From CAZVFX01 sp964626565 (GTDB taxonomy: Bacteria > Myxococcota_A > UBA9042 > CAIXZC01), in contig CAZVFX010000117.1 in the NCBI GenBank assembly GCA_964626565.1, positions 1 to 22,290 on the forward strand: a stretch of DNA of 22,290 nucleotides, written 5' to 3'. Each line of letters starts with the position of its first letter. Within the stretch, counting starts at the first letter, position 1. The translations under genes were made by a program, and so were the position numbers. Below are positions 7,676 through 18,400 of this stretch, in pieces. The notes beneath the pieces were generated by a model, which did not search any database, had not been told where the DNA came from, and saw nothing but the letters and a program-made list of their open reading frames with translations.

Positions 7676-8219
7676 AGGCTTCGACGCCGGCGTCGAAGGC
7701 GGCGAGGTTCTTGTCCGCGAAACGCGGGGGCGAGATTTTCCCCACGGTGTCGCGGAACATGTCCAACCCTTTTCCCGGTGGTCCCGACGCGCGGGCGAAG
7801 CCTACTACCACCAGATTGGCTGACAACGGTGCTTTGAGGTCGTTGGCAATGCTGAATGCGTCCACCATGTGTACTGCGATATCCCTCTCCTTCAGGGCCG
7901 CTGCCACGTCGGCTTCCGGGAAGCCGATGCCGGTAGTGTTGACATAGGCGGTGGCGCCGTCCCGCAGCATGTGAAGATAGCGGTAGGTTTCGGTGGACTC
8001 GAAGGAGAGCAGGAAATCGCCGCCGCCAGCCCTCACCATGGGGCTTTCGTAATCCCCCACCTTCAGGTGGCTGACCACGCTGCCGCCACGCTGAGCCATG
8101 CCGTGGGTTTCGCTCCCCAGAACCTTGTTGCCCTCGGCCACCGCACAGTAGGCCAGCACCCGGGTCGCGAAAAGCACCCCCTGGCCGCCCATGCCCGCAA
8201 GTAGGAATTGTCCTTTCAT
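7662..8219 (-). CDS. iorB: Indolepyruvate:ferredoxin oxidoreductase, beta subunit
   Basis: This 185-residue protein is the gamma-type domain of 2-oxoacid:ferredoxin oxidoreductases. The N-terminal FLLAGMGGQGVLFATR (about 5-20) is the glycine-rich signature, and SETHGMAQRGGSVVSH (36-51) is the second conserved block. With iorA it forms the cytoplasmic complex that oxidatively decarboxylates arylpyruvates (from Trp, Phe, Tyr) to aryl-acetyl-CoA, reducing ferredoxin. The ATG at 8219 overlaps the iorA TGA by four bases (ATGA), so the two subunits are translationally coupled. The length is normal for IorB. Other 2-oxoacids such as phenylpyruvate are equally possible physiological substrates. Confidence 0.92.
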   Translation of the reverse strand: MKGQFLLAGMGGQGVLFATRVLAYCAVAEGNKVLGSETHGMAQRGGSVVSHLKVGDYESPMVRAGGGDFLLSFESTETYRYLHMLRDGATAYVNTTGIGFPEADVAAALKERDIAVHMVDAFSIANDLKAPLSANLVVVGFARASGPPGKGLDMFRDTVGKISPPRFADKNLAAFDAGVEAWQAR

Positions 8220-10105
8220 GCCGGCTCCTCCCGATCCGCCTCAACTATGGCCTCAAACGGGCACACGTAAACGCACACCCCGCAATCAAAGCACAACCGC
8301 TGGTTGATGCTCACGGCGTTCCGGTCTTCATCATACTCAAAGGCCGGACACTCGAACTGGGTGATGCACACCTGGCACCCGTTGCAATCGTCCGTAATCG
8401 TCATGGGGACGCGCTTCTGATCCAGGTTGCGGTAACCCACGATGCACGGGTGGCGTGCGATAATAACCGACACCGACCCGTCCTCGGCCTGGCAAGCCTC
8501 CCACGCTTCCTTCACCAGGGAAATAAGCCCCGGCACGTCGTAGGGGTCGTGGCTCTTTATCCAGGTGACACCGCACCCCTTGACCGAGTCCTCCAAGGGG
8601 ATCTTGCGGCCAGAAGAGCCGTCAGCCCTCACCCCCAGGCCCGGGGTGGGCTGCATGCCGGTCATGGCTGTGGTCTCGTTGTCCAGCAGCACCAGGACAA
8701 ACCGGGCGTCGTTGTAGACCGCACTGGACAGACCCACCATCCCTGCGTGGTAAAAAGTGCTGTCGCCCATGGTGGCGATAATGGGCTGGGCCTTGCCGTC
8801 CTGCTTGTAGGCGTGGTGGAAACCGGAAGCCATGGTGATGGCCGCTCCCATGTCGAGGCAGGTGTCCACCGCCTTGAGATTCACCCCCAGAGTGTAGCAG
8901 CCGATATCCGACGTAAAGATAGCCCTGGGGAACGCCTTGCGGATGCTGTAGAACGCGGGGCGGTGCCCACAACCGGGGCACAGGGTTGGTTTTCGAACGG
9001 GCAGTTCCAATTCCGCTACCGCCTTCTGCACGTTGGTGGTATCGGTGGCGGGGAGGGCGTCAAACCCCGCCTCGGCCAAGGCGCGGGAGAGCACGTCGTA
9101 AACCACCTCGGGAACCAGTTCGCCTGCGCGTGGCACATGCCCGGTGTACCGTCCCCATACCGACGGCAGGTTCTTCAAGAACATCTCGATCACCTGGTCG
9201 GTTTCTTCCACCACCAGGGCGCAGTCAACCTGGGCTAGAAACTCGTTGGCCAACCGCCGCGGGAACGGATATGGAAGACCCATTTTCAGCACGGGTACGC
9301 TGTCCGCCAGACCGGTCGCGCTAAGGATGTCTACCACAGTACCGTAAGGCACACCGCCCGCGATGATTCCCAGAGGATAACGTTTCCCCTCCTCAAGATT
9401 GTGGTGGTCGTATTTGTGCCAGGCTTCATGCTCCCCTGCGATACGTGCGAAGGTCGCGTGCAACTCCTTGTGGAGTACGTAGCGATAGCGGGGTGTGGCG
9501 GCCCAGCGGGTCGGGTCCTTCACGAACTTGGCGGGGCGGTCAAGACGGGCCGGTTCCTGGTACACGATGTGCTGTCTTGCATGGCAAACGCGAATCGCCG
9601 GGCGCACCAGCACCGGAATACGTGCGTCCTCGGACAGCTTGAACGCGTCCGCGATCATGTGCCTCGCCTCGCCGGGAGACGTGGGATCAAACACCGGCAC
9701 CTTGGCAAAGTGTGCGAAGAGGCGGGAGTCCTGCTCCGTCTGGGACGAGTGAGGGCCGGGGTCGTCGCAGGAGATGATCACCATGCCGCCCACGATGCCT
9801 GTGTAGGCCGCGCTCATGAGGCTATCGGCCGCCACATTGAGGCCCACCTGTTTCATCACTACCGCAGCCCGTTTGCCGGTGAGGCTCGCCGCATATGCAT
9901 TGTCGAACGCCACCTTCTCGTTGGCGGACCATTCCACGTGGGTGTTGAGTTCGTGCATTTTCACGAAGCGAACGACTTCGGGTATGATCTCACTGGAAGG
10001 AGTTCCAGGGTAAGACGCCACGAAGTGAACACCGGCCTCAACCAGACCGCGGGCGATAGCCCCGTTCCCAAGAAGTACTTCTCCTTCCGGCAGCACGTTG
10101 TCCAC
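8216..10105 (-). CDS. iorA: Indolepyruvate:ferredoxin oxidoreductase, alpha subunit
   Basis: This 629-residue protein is the large IorA subunit. Domains in order: a pyrimidine-binding N-terminal domain (ASYPGTPSSEI near residues 29-39), a middle domain, a thiamine-diphosphate domain (CPGCGHRPAFY near 375; GDSTFYHAG near 446, then LLDNETTAMTG), and a C-terminal two-cluster ferredoxin domain. In the last, CNGCQVCITQFECP near 572 and CFDCGVCVYVCP near 602 supply ligands for two [4Fe-4S] clusters. The start is GTG at 10105, with AGGAGGG six bases upstream. The open frame continues 29 codons further, but that extension carries no ribosome site and gives an implausible Cys-rich leader. With iorB it converts aromatic 2-oxoacids plus CoA to acyl-CoA, CO2 and reduced ferredoxin, which fits an anaerobic amino-acid degrader. 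It is the first gene of its transcript. Confidence 0.95.
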   Translation of the reverse strand: MDNVLPEGEVLLGNGAIARGLVEAGVHFVASYPGTPSSEIIPEVVRFVKMHELNTHVEWSANEKVAFDNAYAASLTGKRAAVVMKQVGLNVAADSLMSAAYTGIVGGMVIISCDDPGPHSSQTEQDSRLFAHFAKVPVFDPTSPGEARHMIADAFKLSEDARIPVLVRPAIRVCHARQHIVYQEPARLDRPAKFVKDPTRWAATPRYRYVLHKELHATFARIAGEHEAWHKYDHHNLEEGKRYPLGIIAGGVPYGTVVDILSATGLADSVPVLKMGLPYPFPRRLANEFLAQVDCALVVEETDQVIEMFLKNLPSVWGRYTGHVPRAGELVPEVVYDVLSRALAEAGFDALPATDTTNVQKAVAELELPVRKPTLCPGCGHRPAFYSIRKAFPRAIFTSDIGCYTLGVNLKAVDTCLDMGAAITMASGFHHAYKQDGKAQPIIATMGDSTFYHAGMVGLSSAVYNDARFVLVLLDNETTAMTGMQPTPGLGVRADGSSGRKIPLEDSVKGCGVTWIKSHDPYDVPGLISLVKEAWEACQAEDGSVSVIIARHPCIVGYRNLDQKRVPMTITDDCNGCQVCITQFECPAFEYDEDRNAVSINQRLCFDCGVCVYVCPFEAIVEADREEPA

Positions 10106-10133
10106 TCGCGTCCCTCCTGAAAAGCCGGGCGCA

Positions 10134-10162
10134 AGTAGACCAGTTAGCCAAAAGCAAGTCAA
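10134..10162 (-). promoter_or_regulatory. Candidate sigma-70-type promoter of iorAB
   Basis: Read on the minus strand: TTGACT (10162-10157), a 17-base spacer, then TCTACT (10139-10134). The matches to consensus are five of six and four of six. The expected transcript start lies about 20-25 bases upstream of the iorA GTG, leaving room for the AGGAGGG site. Confidence 0.5.
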
Positions 10163-10296
10163 GGAAAAGGCACTACATCCGCACCCACACACAGGTCAAA
10201 GACACGACTGATCCTGCACCCTGCAGGCCCCTCGCTCGCTCTCGGGGTACGGGTTTTTGTTCTTTGTTCGGCATGGAACGGAACGTCATCTTGTGA

Positions 10297-10302
10297 CATA
10301 CT
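10297..10302 (+). promoter_or_regulatory. Possible extended -10 element placing the transporter start at the 5' end
   Basis: TGACATACT has the TGn extension followed by CATACT (10297-10302, four of six matches). A start seven to eight bases later would fall on or beside the ATG at 10310. No ribosome-binding sequence precedes that ATG, so a leaderless mRNA is possible. The -35 region is poor. Confidence 0.28.
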
Positions 10303-10309
10303 TCGTTTC

Positions 10310-12454
10310 ATGAGCGAACAGAAAAGAACCAAATTTCCGAAGTTGTATTGGCTGGTGGTGGTGTTCGAGTTCTTCGAGCGGGGCTCCTACTACGGGATGA
10401 TGAGTGTGTTGTCGGTTTATTTGACCGACGTGCTGCGTTTTCCCAAGGAGGACGTGGGCCTCATCAAGGGGACGATTCAGCCGCTGCTGTATTTTTTGCC
10501 CATTATCTCCGGTGCGCTGGCGGACCGGTTCGGATATCGCCGGACGTTGATGATCGCGTTTGCGCTCATGGGGGGGGGGTATTTTCTTACCAGCCAGGCT
10601 ACCGAATACGCGGCGGTATTCATATCGCTGGTGGTCATGGGGATCGGTGCGGGCACGTTCAAGCCGGTGATCTCCGGCACCATCGCCCGGTGCACCGATA
10701 AGACCAACTCCACTTTGGGTTTTGGGATCTTCTACTGGTCCATAAACCTGGGCGCGTTCCTGTTCCCCCTCTTTCTCGTGCCGTTCCTCAAGAATAACGT
10801 GGGCTGGGACTGGGTCATAATCGCTTCAGCCATCGGTACCGGCGTACTGCTGATTCCCACCTTCCTCTTCTTCAAAGAGCCTCCGCTGAAAGAGAAAGTG
10901 AAGGAGGAGAACCGCGCCAGCCTGCTCCAGACTCTTGCCGACGCTTTCGAGATCATTTACAGCCCGTTTATCCTGCTGGCTCATCACGCCCGGACCTCGG
11001 GTGTAGCCAAAGGTGCGGCACTGCTGGCAGTTGCCGGACTCCTGGGATACGGCAGTTGGGCCTACGTCACTCCGGTGACTTCGACCCTCACCTTCACCCG
11101 GACCCTGGCCGGGCCGGAGGGTTCGCCCCTCGTCGTCGCGTTGGAGCGCAACCTGTGCAAGGCAAAGCCTTACGAGTTAAAGGCCAAGACCGCGGACACC
11201 GGCAGGCTCACCGTGTACGATCCTTCCCGCCTGGCCGAAACAGCCGGGGAGCTGGAGCAAGAGTTGGCCAAGGTGAAATGGTACGGGGAGGTACCGTTTG
11301 CAACAGTTGAGAATTGGGTGGCGGCAGCCTCGGAGCGCACCACCCTGGATGTACGCATCGACTCAAACCTGGAATCAGCCTTCGAGCTACAAGTGGGCCA
11401 GGGCGGTGAGGGCCGGCACACCCTGCTCCTGGCCTCTGCCAATGCATACCGGATTACGCCCGAAGTCGTGCGGGCCGCGCTGCGCGCGCAGAACCCCAGC
11501 CTGGCTTCGCTTACCGACAAGGAGTTGGACGACCTGGTAGACCGGGCTGCGGCCCGGCCGTTTCTGGTGCTTTTCATCGGCGTGCTCCTTCTGGGCAGCC
11601 TGGCGGTATTCCGGCTGTCGCCCGCGTTCGCGAAGGCTGAGCAGGGCACGAAGCTGACCTATCTGCTGGTGACCATCGGACTGCTGGCCACGCTGCTGTG
11701 GGCCGCACCGGGTCTATCTTTGTTCGCCCGCATCGTAAGTTCGGTTATCGGACTGACGGTGCTCTCCCTCTACGCCATCGACTACCGGGAGATGGCAAGA
11801 TTCTACGACCACATGAGATTCCTGGTGATGATCTTCATCTACGCCGGTTTCTGGGTGCTCTACTTCCAGATGTTCGACTCGGTGTTGTGGTACGTGCAGG
11901 CATACGTAGATGCGGGCACGCTCAACGCGTGGGTGAACGGTTTTCTGGGCGGAGTCGGCCTGGACCTCAACTGGCGCTTTGACGTGGAACACGTAACCGT
12001 GATCAACGCCGGCACAATCATCCTGCTCCAACTCTTCATCTCGAATCTCGTCAAGAACACCCGGGCGCTGCCAACCATGATCGCAGGCATTGCCATGGGG
12101 ACCGCGGGCATGGCGATCCTGGCCATCTCAACCAACATCTGGGTGTTCATGGCGGGGACAATCATCTTCTCCATCGGCGAGATGACCGCACACCCGAAAT
12201 TCATCAGCTACGTGGGGCAGACCGCGCCGCAATCCAAAGTCGCCATGTACATGGGCTATGTGTTCCTCTACGGCGTCATCGGCAGCAGTATCGGCGGAGT
12301 GTTGGGCGCCAATCTGTACGTCAAGTTCGTGGATGAACTCAACCAGCCCCGGACCCTGTGGCTCATCTTCACCGCGATCGGCGTAGCCACGGTGATAGGT
12401 CTGCTCCTGTTCAATCGTTTCCTCGCCCGGAAAGAACCGGTGGGGCAGACTTAG
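10310..12454 (+). CDS. POT/PTR-family proton-coupled peptide transporter with a large central insertion
   Basis: This 714-residue membrane protein belongs to the proton-dependent oligopeptide transporter branch of the major facilitator superfamily. The N-terminal helix carries EFFERGSYYG (residues 20-29), the ExxERFxYYG proton-coupling motif with Gly in place of Phe. GFGIFYWSINLGAF is the second PTR signature, and ADRFGYRR follows the second helix. Six N-terminal helices are readable, then a cytoplasmic stretch, one helix near 232-252, a soluble region of about 160 residues (about 253-414), and a helix near 415-432. Two more hydrophobic segments precede the C-terminal bundle (RFLVMIFIYAGFWVLYFQ onward). 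Bacterial POTs are usually about 450-520 residues, so this one is long. Substrates are normally di- or tripeptides. It is divergent from iorA, which suggests peptide uptake feeding amino-acid fermentation. Its TAG overlaps the stop of the convergent lipoprotein gene. Confidence 0.93.
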   Translation: MSEQKRTKFPKLYWLVVVFEFFERGSYYGMMSVLSVYLTDVLRFPKEDVGLIKGTIQPLLYFLPIISGALADRFGYRRTLMIAFALMGGGYFLTSQATEYAAVFISLVVMGIGAGTFKPVISGTIARCTDKTNSTLGFGIFYWSINLGAFLFPLFLVPFLKNNVGWDWVIIASAIGTGVLLIPTFLFFKEPPLKEKVKEENRASLLQTLADAFEIIYSPFILLAHHARTSGVAKGAALLAVAGLLGYGSWAYVTPVTSTLTFTRTLAGPEGSPLVVALERNLCKAKPYELKAKTADTGRLTVYDPSRLAETAGELEQELAKVKWYGEVPFATVENWVAAASERTTLDVRIDSNLESAFELQVGQGGEGRHTLLLASANAYRITPEVVRAALRAQNPSLASLTDKELDDLVDRAAARPFLVLFIGVLLLGSLAVFRLSPAFAKAEQGTKLTYLLVTIGLLATLLWAAPGLSLFARIVSSVIGLTVLSLYAIDYREMARFYDHMRFLVMIFIYAGFWVLYFQMFDSVLWYVQAYVDAGTLNAWVNGFLGGVGLDLNWRFDVEHVTVINAGTIILLQLFISNLVKNTRALPTMIAGIAMGTAGMAILAISTNIWVFMAGTIIFSIGEMTAHPKFISYVGQTAPQSKVAMYMGYVFLYGVIGSSIGGVLGANLYVKFVDELNQPRTLWLIFTAIGVATVIGLLLFNRFLARKEPVGQT

Positions 12455-15400
12455 TCGCAACCGTCGTACTTGATCTCAACATCATCGATGTAGACGCCTT
12501 CGGAAGTCTGGTCGTTACCCCAGGTGGCGTAGAATGTGAAGACAAACGAGAGGCGGACGGATAGACCGTTGAACTCGCTGAGGTCGTAGGATTTGGCGGT
12601 CCATCCAAAGTTGTTCTGCAGTGAGGTCCCGCACACCGTTTCCAAGGTCTTGCTCGAATAGGGGAATTGGGTTTGTACGCTCACCGTGAGGCAGTGATTC
12701 TCAGCCTTGTAGATAGACGTGTAGCGGTCGTAGGCCGCATAGGGGGACAGGCCGTTGCCCCCGTCAAGAGTGACGAAGGGAGTCAGGGCTGTCACCGTGC
12801 CGGCGCCGTAACCGAGGTAGGTGTGGTTGACGGTGTTGCCGCAATAAAGCGAATTGGGCGCTGACTTGTTGCGATGGTCATCCACTGTCCAACTCACGAA
12901 CATATTGTTGCTGGTGGTCAGCCAGCCGTCTGCGTTGCCATCATCGAAGTCCTCATCGTAGGAGACTACCTGGTTGTTGAAGCAGATGCCGCCACCTTCC
13001 ATCCCCTCGCATATGTCGGCAGTACACTTGTCGTCGTCGTCGCACTCTCCGTTGTTGTGGCAACACGACGGCTCCTGCCCGGTTTCCTCAACCCGAATAT
13101 CGTCGACGTAGATCCCTTCCGCACCGTTCTTGTCCGGGCTCACGTCGAAAACAAACTGCAGATAGATCTGCTGGCCGGCCCATTCGGAAAGGTCCACCTC
13201 CACCGACTGGAAGCCTTCGGTGTCGTTGCAGCGGGTGTACATTACCTTGCTCAAGCCGTTCCAGATCGCGGAGTAGGCCACCACTGTGAAGACGTCGTTG
13301 TTGCAGCCCTGTTGGGCCACTTCGGACCACAGTTCGAACCTGAGCTTCGGTGAAGTCCCGGAAGGGAGGTCGACACGAGGCGTACGCGCCGACGCCTCGC
13401 CCATCCCGTTGTCGTAGTCGTGGTGCTCGACATCGCCGCAATACAGGGAAAACGGCGTGTTGGTGGAACGTTCATCGTCCACCTGCCAGTTAAGCTTGAG
13501 GTTGTTGGTCGACAGATGCCAGGTTTCGGGATTCCATGACGGGTTGGTCGCTATTTCACCATCGTCGAAGTCCTCCGCGAAGTAGCTGCCCTCCTCGGCA
13601 GTAAATCCGCATGTGAACTCGTCGCAGCTATCGAGGCTGCACAGGTTATCGTCGTCGCAATCCCCATCGTAGCTGCAGCAACCGGGTGCGGGTCCCGCAG
13701 TGATGGTGAAATCATCGACATAGGCGCCCTCGCCGCCGTTGAATTGAGCGTCGCCCGTGCGGAAGGAGACGTGTATCCGCACCGTCTGCCCGGCGTAGTC
13801 TGAGATGTCCCACTTGGATACCACGAAGTCGTCGGTATTTTCGCACACCCGGGTGACCAACTGCACCACCTCGCCGCCGACAACCTCCACACCCACCTCA
13901 AGGTAATCGTAGTTGCAGTCCGCCCACTCATCGGCCGCCCTGATCATCCGGCGCCGGAAGCCGACCCCGGCCTCCGCCCCTTCCGGCAGGGCCACCGGGG
14001 GCGAAATAGCGGTCGCGTTACCGATTCCATTGTCATAGCTGTGAGTCTCAGGGTTGCCCGCGTACAAGCTGTGTTCCGGACTGTGGCTGCGATAGTCGTC
14101 AACCGACCAATAGGTCTCTGCGACACCGCCTTCGTTCACCACAAAATCCCAACCCGGTGCATTGCCCGCGTCAAAGTCCTCGAAATAGACCACCTGCACC
14201 TCCCCGAGGGAAGAGTGAAAACACTCGCCGGCGTCACAGTAGTCCGCGGTACACTCATTGTCGTCCGAACAGTCCATAAGGCTGCTGTCACAGGCGTGAT
14301 TCACGCAACTGTCCACCGTGCAACCGTATGCATCGTCGCACTCAACGTCCTCGTTGCAGCAACCAGGGACGGGCGCGCCGCCGCACTCCCCTTCCAGACA
14401 GTGGTCTCCTTCGGTGCACACGTCGCCGTCGTCGCATATTACGCCGCCGCCCACAGGCGGGTAGACACATCCCGAATCCGGCTCGCAAAGGTCGCTGGTG
14501 CACTGATTGCCGTCATCGCAAACGATGTCAGCCCCGGTGCACACGCCCTGCTGGCATTGGTCGTCTTCCGTGCAAATATTGCCATCATTACAGGACACGG
14601 TATTGAAGTCATGTGCACAATCGCCACTGTCGGCCTCGCAATAGTCATCGGTGCACACGTTGTTGTCCACGCAGTTCTTTGGGACCCCTGCGCAAGCCGA
14701 GTCGGCGCACACGTCGGAAACGGTGCAAGGGTCGTCATCGTCGCAGGGCAAGGTGTTGGGGTCAAATATGCAACCCTGTGCCGCATCGCAACTGTCGGTG
14801 GTGCAATGGTTGCCGTCGTTGCAGGTCACCTCCAGGCCGATGCAATCTCCTCCCGAGCAGGTATCCTGTTCGGTGCATACACTGCCGTCTTCGCACGGGT
14901 CCGAATTGAACTGGTAGAAGCACTGAGGACCGTCGGCCGCGGCCACACATACATCGTTGGTGCACGGATTTGTATCATCACAATTGAAAGGATCACCGAC
15001 ACACACGCCGCCACCGCATTTGTCGTCGACCGTGCAAGCATCCGCATCATCACAGGGCTTGGCGTTGTTGGTGTGCTTGCATCCCGTCGCGGCAAGGCAG
15101 GAATCGGTGGTGCAATGATTGCCGTCGTCGCAGTCCACCTGGTCGCCCACGCAGATCCCCTGCCCGCAGCGGTCGTTGGTGGTGCACATGGACGAGTCGT
15201 CACACGGCGAATCGTCCGGCACAGCGGTTGGCTCGCACGCGCCGGTGTCCGGGTTGCAAGTGCTTTTCAAGCAGTCGGTATCTTCGCTGCCATCGCATAC
15301 GATTTGCTGATCCGGATCGACGACACAAACGAAGTCGACACAAATGGGCGTGCCGTTGCACATGTTGTCGTCGTCATCACAGTCCGCATTGGACTGGCAC

Positions 15401-18400
15401 TGGCATTCGTCGTTGGGAGTGCTGACGCATCCGCCCTGTTGAGGCACGCACTCGTCGTCGGTGCACGGATTGGAGTCGTCGCACAGCTTCCACGCCCCGC
15501 CAACGCATACGCTCCCCGCGCACCCGTCGCCCAAAGTGCAGGGATTCTGATCGTCGCAAACCTCATCGTTGGGCGAGGTCATGCAATCCCCGCTGCTCTG
15601 GTCGCACCAGTCGTCGGTACAAACGTTGCCGTCGTCACACACCACCGGCTCACCTTGACACTGGCCGGACACACAAAGATCCGGTGCTGAGCAGGGATCC
15701 TGGTCGTCGCACACTATGTCGGCGTCGTCCGGAACAGGCGGATGGAAACAACCCTGGAGAGGATCGCACTGGTCCTCGGTACACGGGTTGTCGTCCGAGC
15801 AATCCACAGGCACGCCGGTGCAGACCCCGTCGTCGCATGAATCCATGTCGGTGCACAGACTGCCGTCGTCGCACTCCTCTCCGGAGACGGGCTGGTGCTG
15901 GCAACCGGTCACCGGGTCGCAACTGTCGAGAGTGCACGGGTTGTTGTCCAGGCACAGCTTCACCATGGCTCCGACGCATGCTCCTCCCGAGCACGTATCG
16001 CCGCCGGTGCAAACGTCGTCATCGGTGCATTCACCGCCGTCAACCGGCAGGAAGACGCAGCCGTTCGGGCTTTCACAACTATCTTCGGTGCAGACATTGC
16101 CATCCTCACACACAACTGCCGGACCACCCAGGCACTGCCCTTGTACGCACGAGTCGCCATCGGTGCACGCATCCCCGTCCTCACAGGAAACGGAGTTGTA
16201 GGTGTGGTAGCAACCCCACTCGGGGTCGCAAGCGTCGTCGGTGCACTCGTTTTGATCGTCGCAAGATATGGGTGCGCCCCCACACTGACCATCCTTGCAC
16301 TGGTCCCCATCGGTGCATACATCGCCGTCATCGCACAAATCCCCGGTGAGAGGTTTGTGGAGGCAATCTCCTTCCGCACAATAGTCGGTGGAGCAGCCGT
16401 TGCCGTCATCGCAATCGGGAGGGTCTCCTGAGGTACATTCGCCGCCGGCGCAGTGGTCCGCCAACGTGCACGGGTCACCATCTTCGCAAGGCTCGTCGTT
16501 GAAGTAGTTGAAACAACCTTCGTCGGGGTCACACACGTCGTCCGTACACAGGTTATCGTCGTTGCAGGAAACCGGTTCGCCCATGCATTCGCCTTCGATA
16601 CATGAGTCGCCATCGGTGCACATATCACCGTCGTCGCACGCCCCGGACCCGGGCTCAAAGAGGCAACCTGTATCAGCATCGCACAGGTCATCGGTGCAGC
16701 CGTTGCCGTCATCACAATTCACCAGGACCCCGGCGCACGCGCCTTCGGCGCAATGATCGCCCGCGGTGCAGGCGCTGCCGTCATCGCAGGGGAGTGTGTT
16801 GGTATAGAAAACACAGCCGCCTTCGTCTTCAAGGCACACGTCATCAGTGCAAGAGTTGCCGTCGTCGCATCCCAGCAGGACTCCGGCGCACTCGCCCCCG
16901 GTGCAAATGTCGTTCTTGGTGCACAGCAAGCCGTCGTCGCAAAGGGTTCCATCGGGAAGCGTGGTGAGTTCGCATGCAACGGTTTCCGGGTTGCACAGAT
17001 TGAGCACACACTCAGAGTTTTGAGAGGTGTCGCAAGTTACGATGGAGTCGGGATCGGCGACGCACAGTTGGTCCACGCACTTGAGAGCGCCGTTGCAGAA
17101 ATCCCAGTCCGGGGGAAGCATGGGCAGGCAGTCCGAATCGTCCTCGCACTCACCGCACAGCGAGGGGTCTTGCTCGCCTGCGCAGACGCCGTCCTGACAA
17201 ATGTCGTTTGTGGTGCAGGGATTGAGGTCGTCGCAGGGCACCTCATCGATAGGTTCATGCGCGCATCCGAGGTCCGGATGGCACAAATCAACTGTGCAGG
17301 GGTCTTCATCGTCACACGGTATCTCGCCGCCCACGCACACCCCTCCCACGCATATGTCGTCCATGGTGCAGGCATCTTCGTCATCGCACGGCAAGCCGTC
17401 GGGTAAGTCGTCCTCTTCGCAAATCCCGGTGTAGGGATTGCAGAAGATCTGGCTGCACGGCCCGGAGGGTTCGCTGCATTCAACGATGCTTCCGGGAGGA
17501 GTCACGCAAACACCTTCCTGGCAGGAGAGCGTGCCGTTGCATGCGTTTCCGTCATCATAATCGAGGCAGTTCTCGTCCGTGTCGCAGGTGCAGCTATTGG
17601 GGCCGCCAAGGCAGACGCCGTCCAGGCAGTAGTCCGCATCTGTGCACCAGTCGCCATCGTCGCACGCCTGGTCCAGGACCGCTTCGTAGACGCATCCGGA
17701 ACCGGGCTCACACAAATCGTCGGTGCATGGATTGTCGTCGTCGCAAGAAGCGAGGATACCGCCGATGCACAGCCCCTGCATGCAGGTTTCGCCAATGGTG
17801 CACGCGTTCTCATCGTCGCAGGGAGTACCGTAGCCCGCACTGATGGCCGCACAAGCGCCGGAAATGGGATTGCACACCGTGAAGGTGCACTGGGTGTCCC
17901 CGGAGGTGTCGCACTCGATCACCGAGTCGGGGGCGAGCACGCACTCAGCATCAACACATATCAAGGTGCCGTTACAAACATCGCCGTCCTCGAACTGCTT
18001 GCAGTGGTCATCTTCTTCGCACTGACAGACGTTCTCGCCCGATTGGCACGCTTCGCCAACGCACAGGTCGTCCACGGTGCACGGGTTGTTATCTTCGCAA
18101 GGCTCCCCTTCGGCGGGCGTGTACACGCACCCGCTCTCGGGCTCACAGGTGTCCGCGGTGCACTCGTTTTCGTCGTCGCACGCGATGGCGACACCGTGGC
18201 AATCCCCGTCGTCACACACGTCCTCATCGGTACAGAGGTCGCCATCATCGCAGGGAATAATCCCTTCCAGCGGTTCGTAGATGCATCCTTCGTTTTCGTC
18301 GCAGCTATCCGCTGTGCAGGGATTGTCGTCGTCGCAAACGATGGCTGCTCCCCCACAATTGCCGTCGGCGCAGGCGTCCCCGTTGGTGCACTTGTTACCG

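Noticed and set aside
7330..8244. 304-codon minus-strand frame across iorB and the end of the small plus-strand gene.
   Set aside because: Arg/Gly/Ser-rich out-of-frame translation with no motifs; the iorB frame has clear family signatures.
10106..10192. 29-codon N-terminal extension of iorA resembling a Cys-rich signal peptide.
   Set aside because: IorA is cytoplasmic. The GTG at 10105 has an excellent ribosome site, and the extension covers the promoter region.
14041..15690. 549-codon open frame on the plus strand opposite the giant lipoprotein gene.
   Set aside because: It is the mirror of the Asp/Cys repeat: GTC and GCA complements yield a Val/Ala/Ile-rich periodic translation with no start signal. 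The minus-strand reading has a leader, repeats and folded domains.
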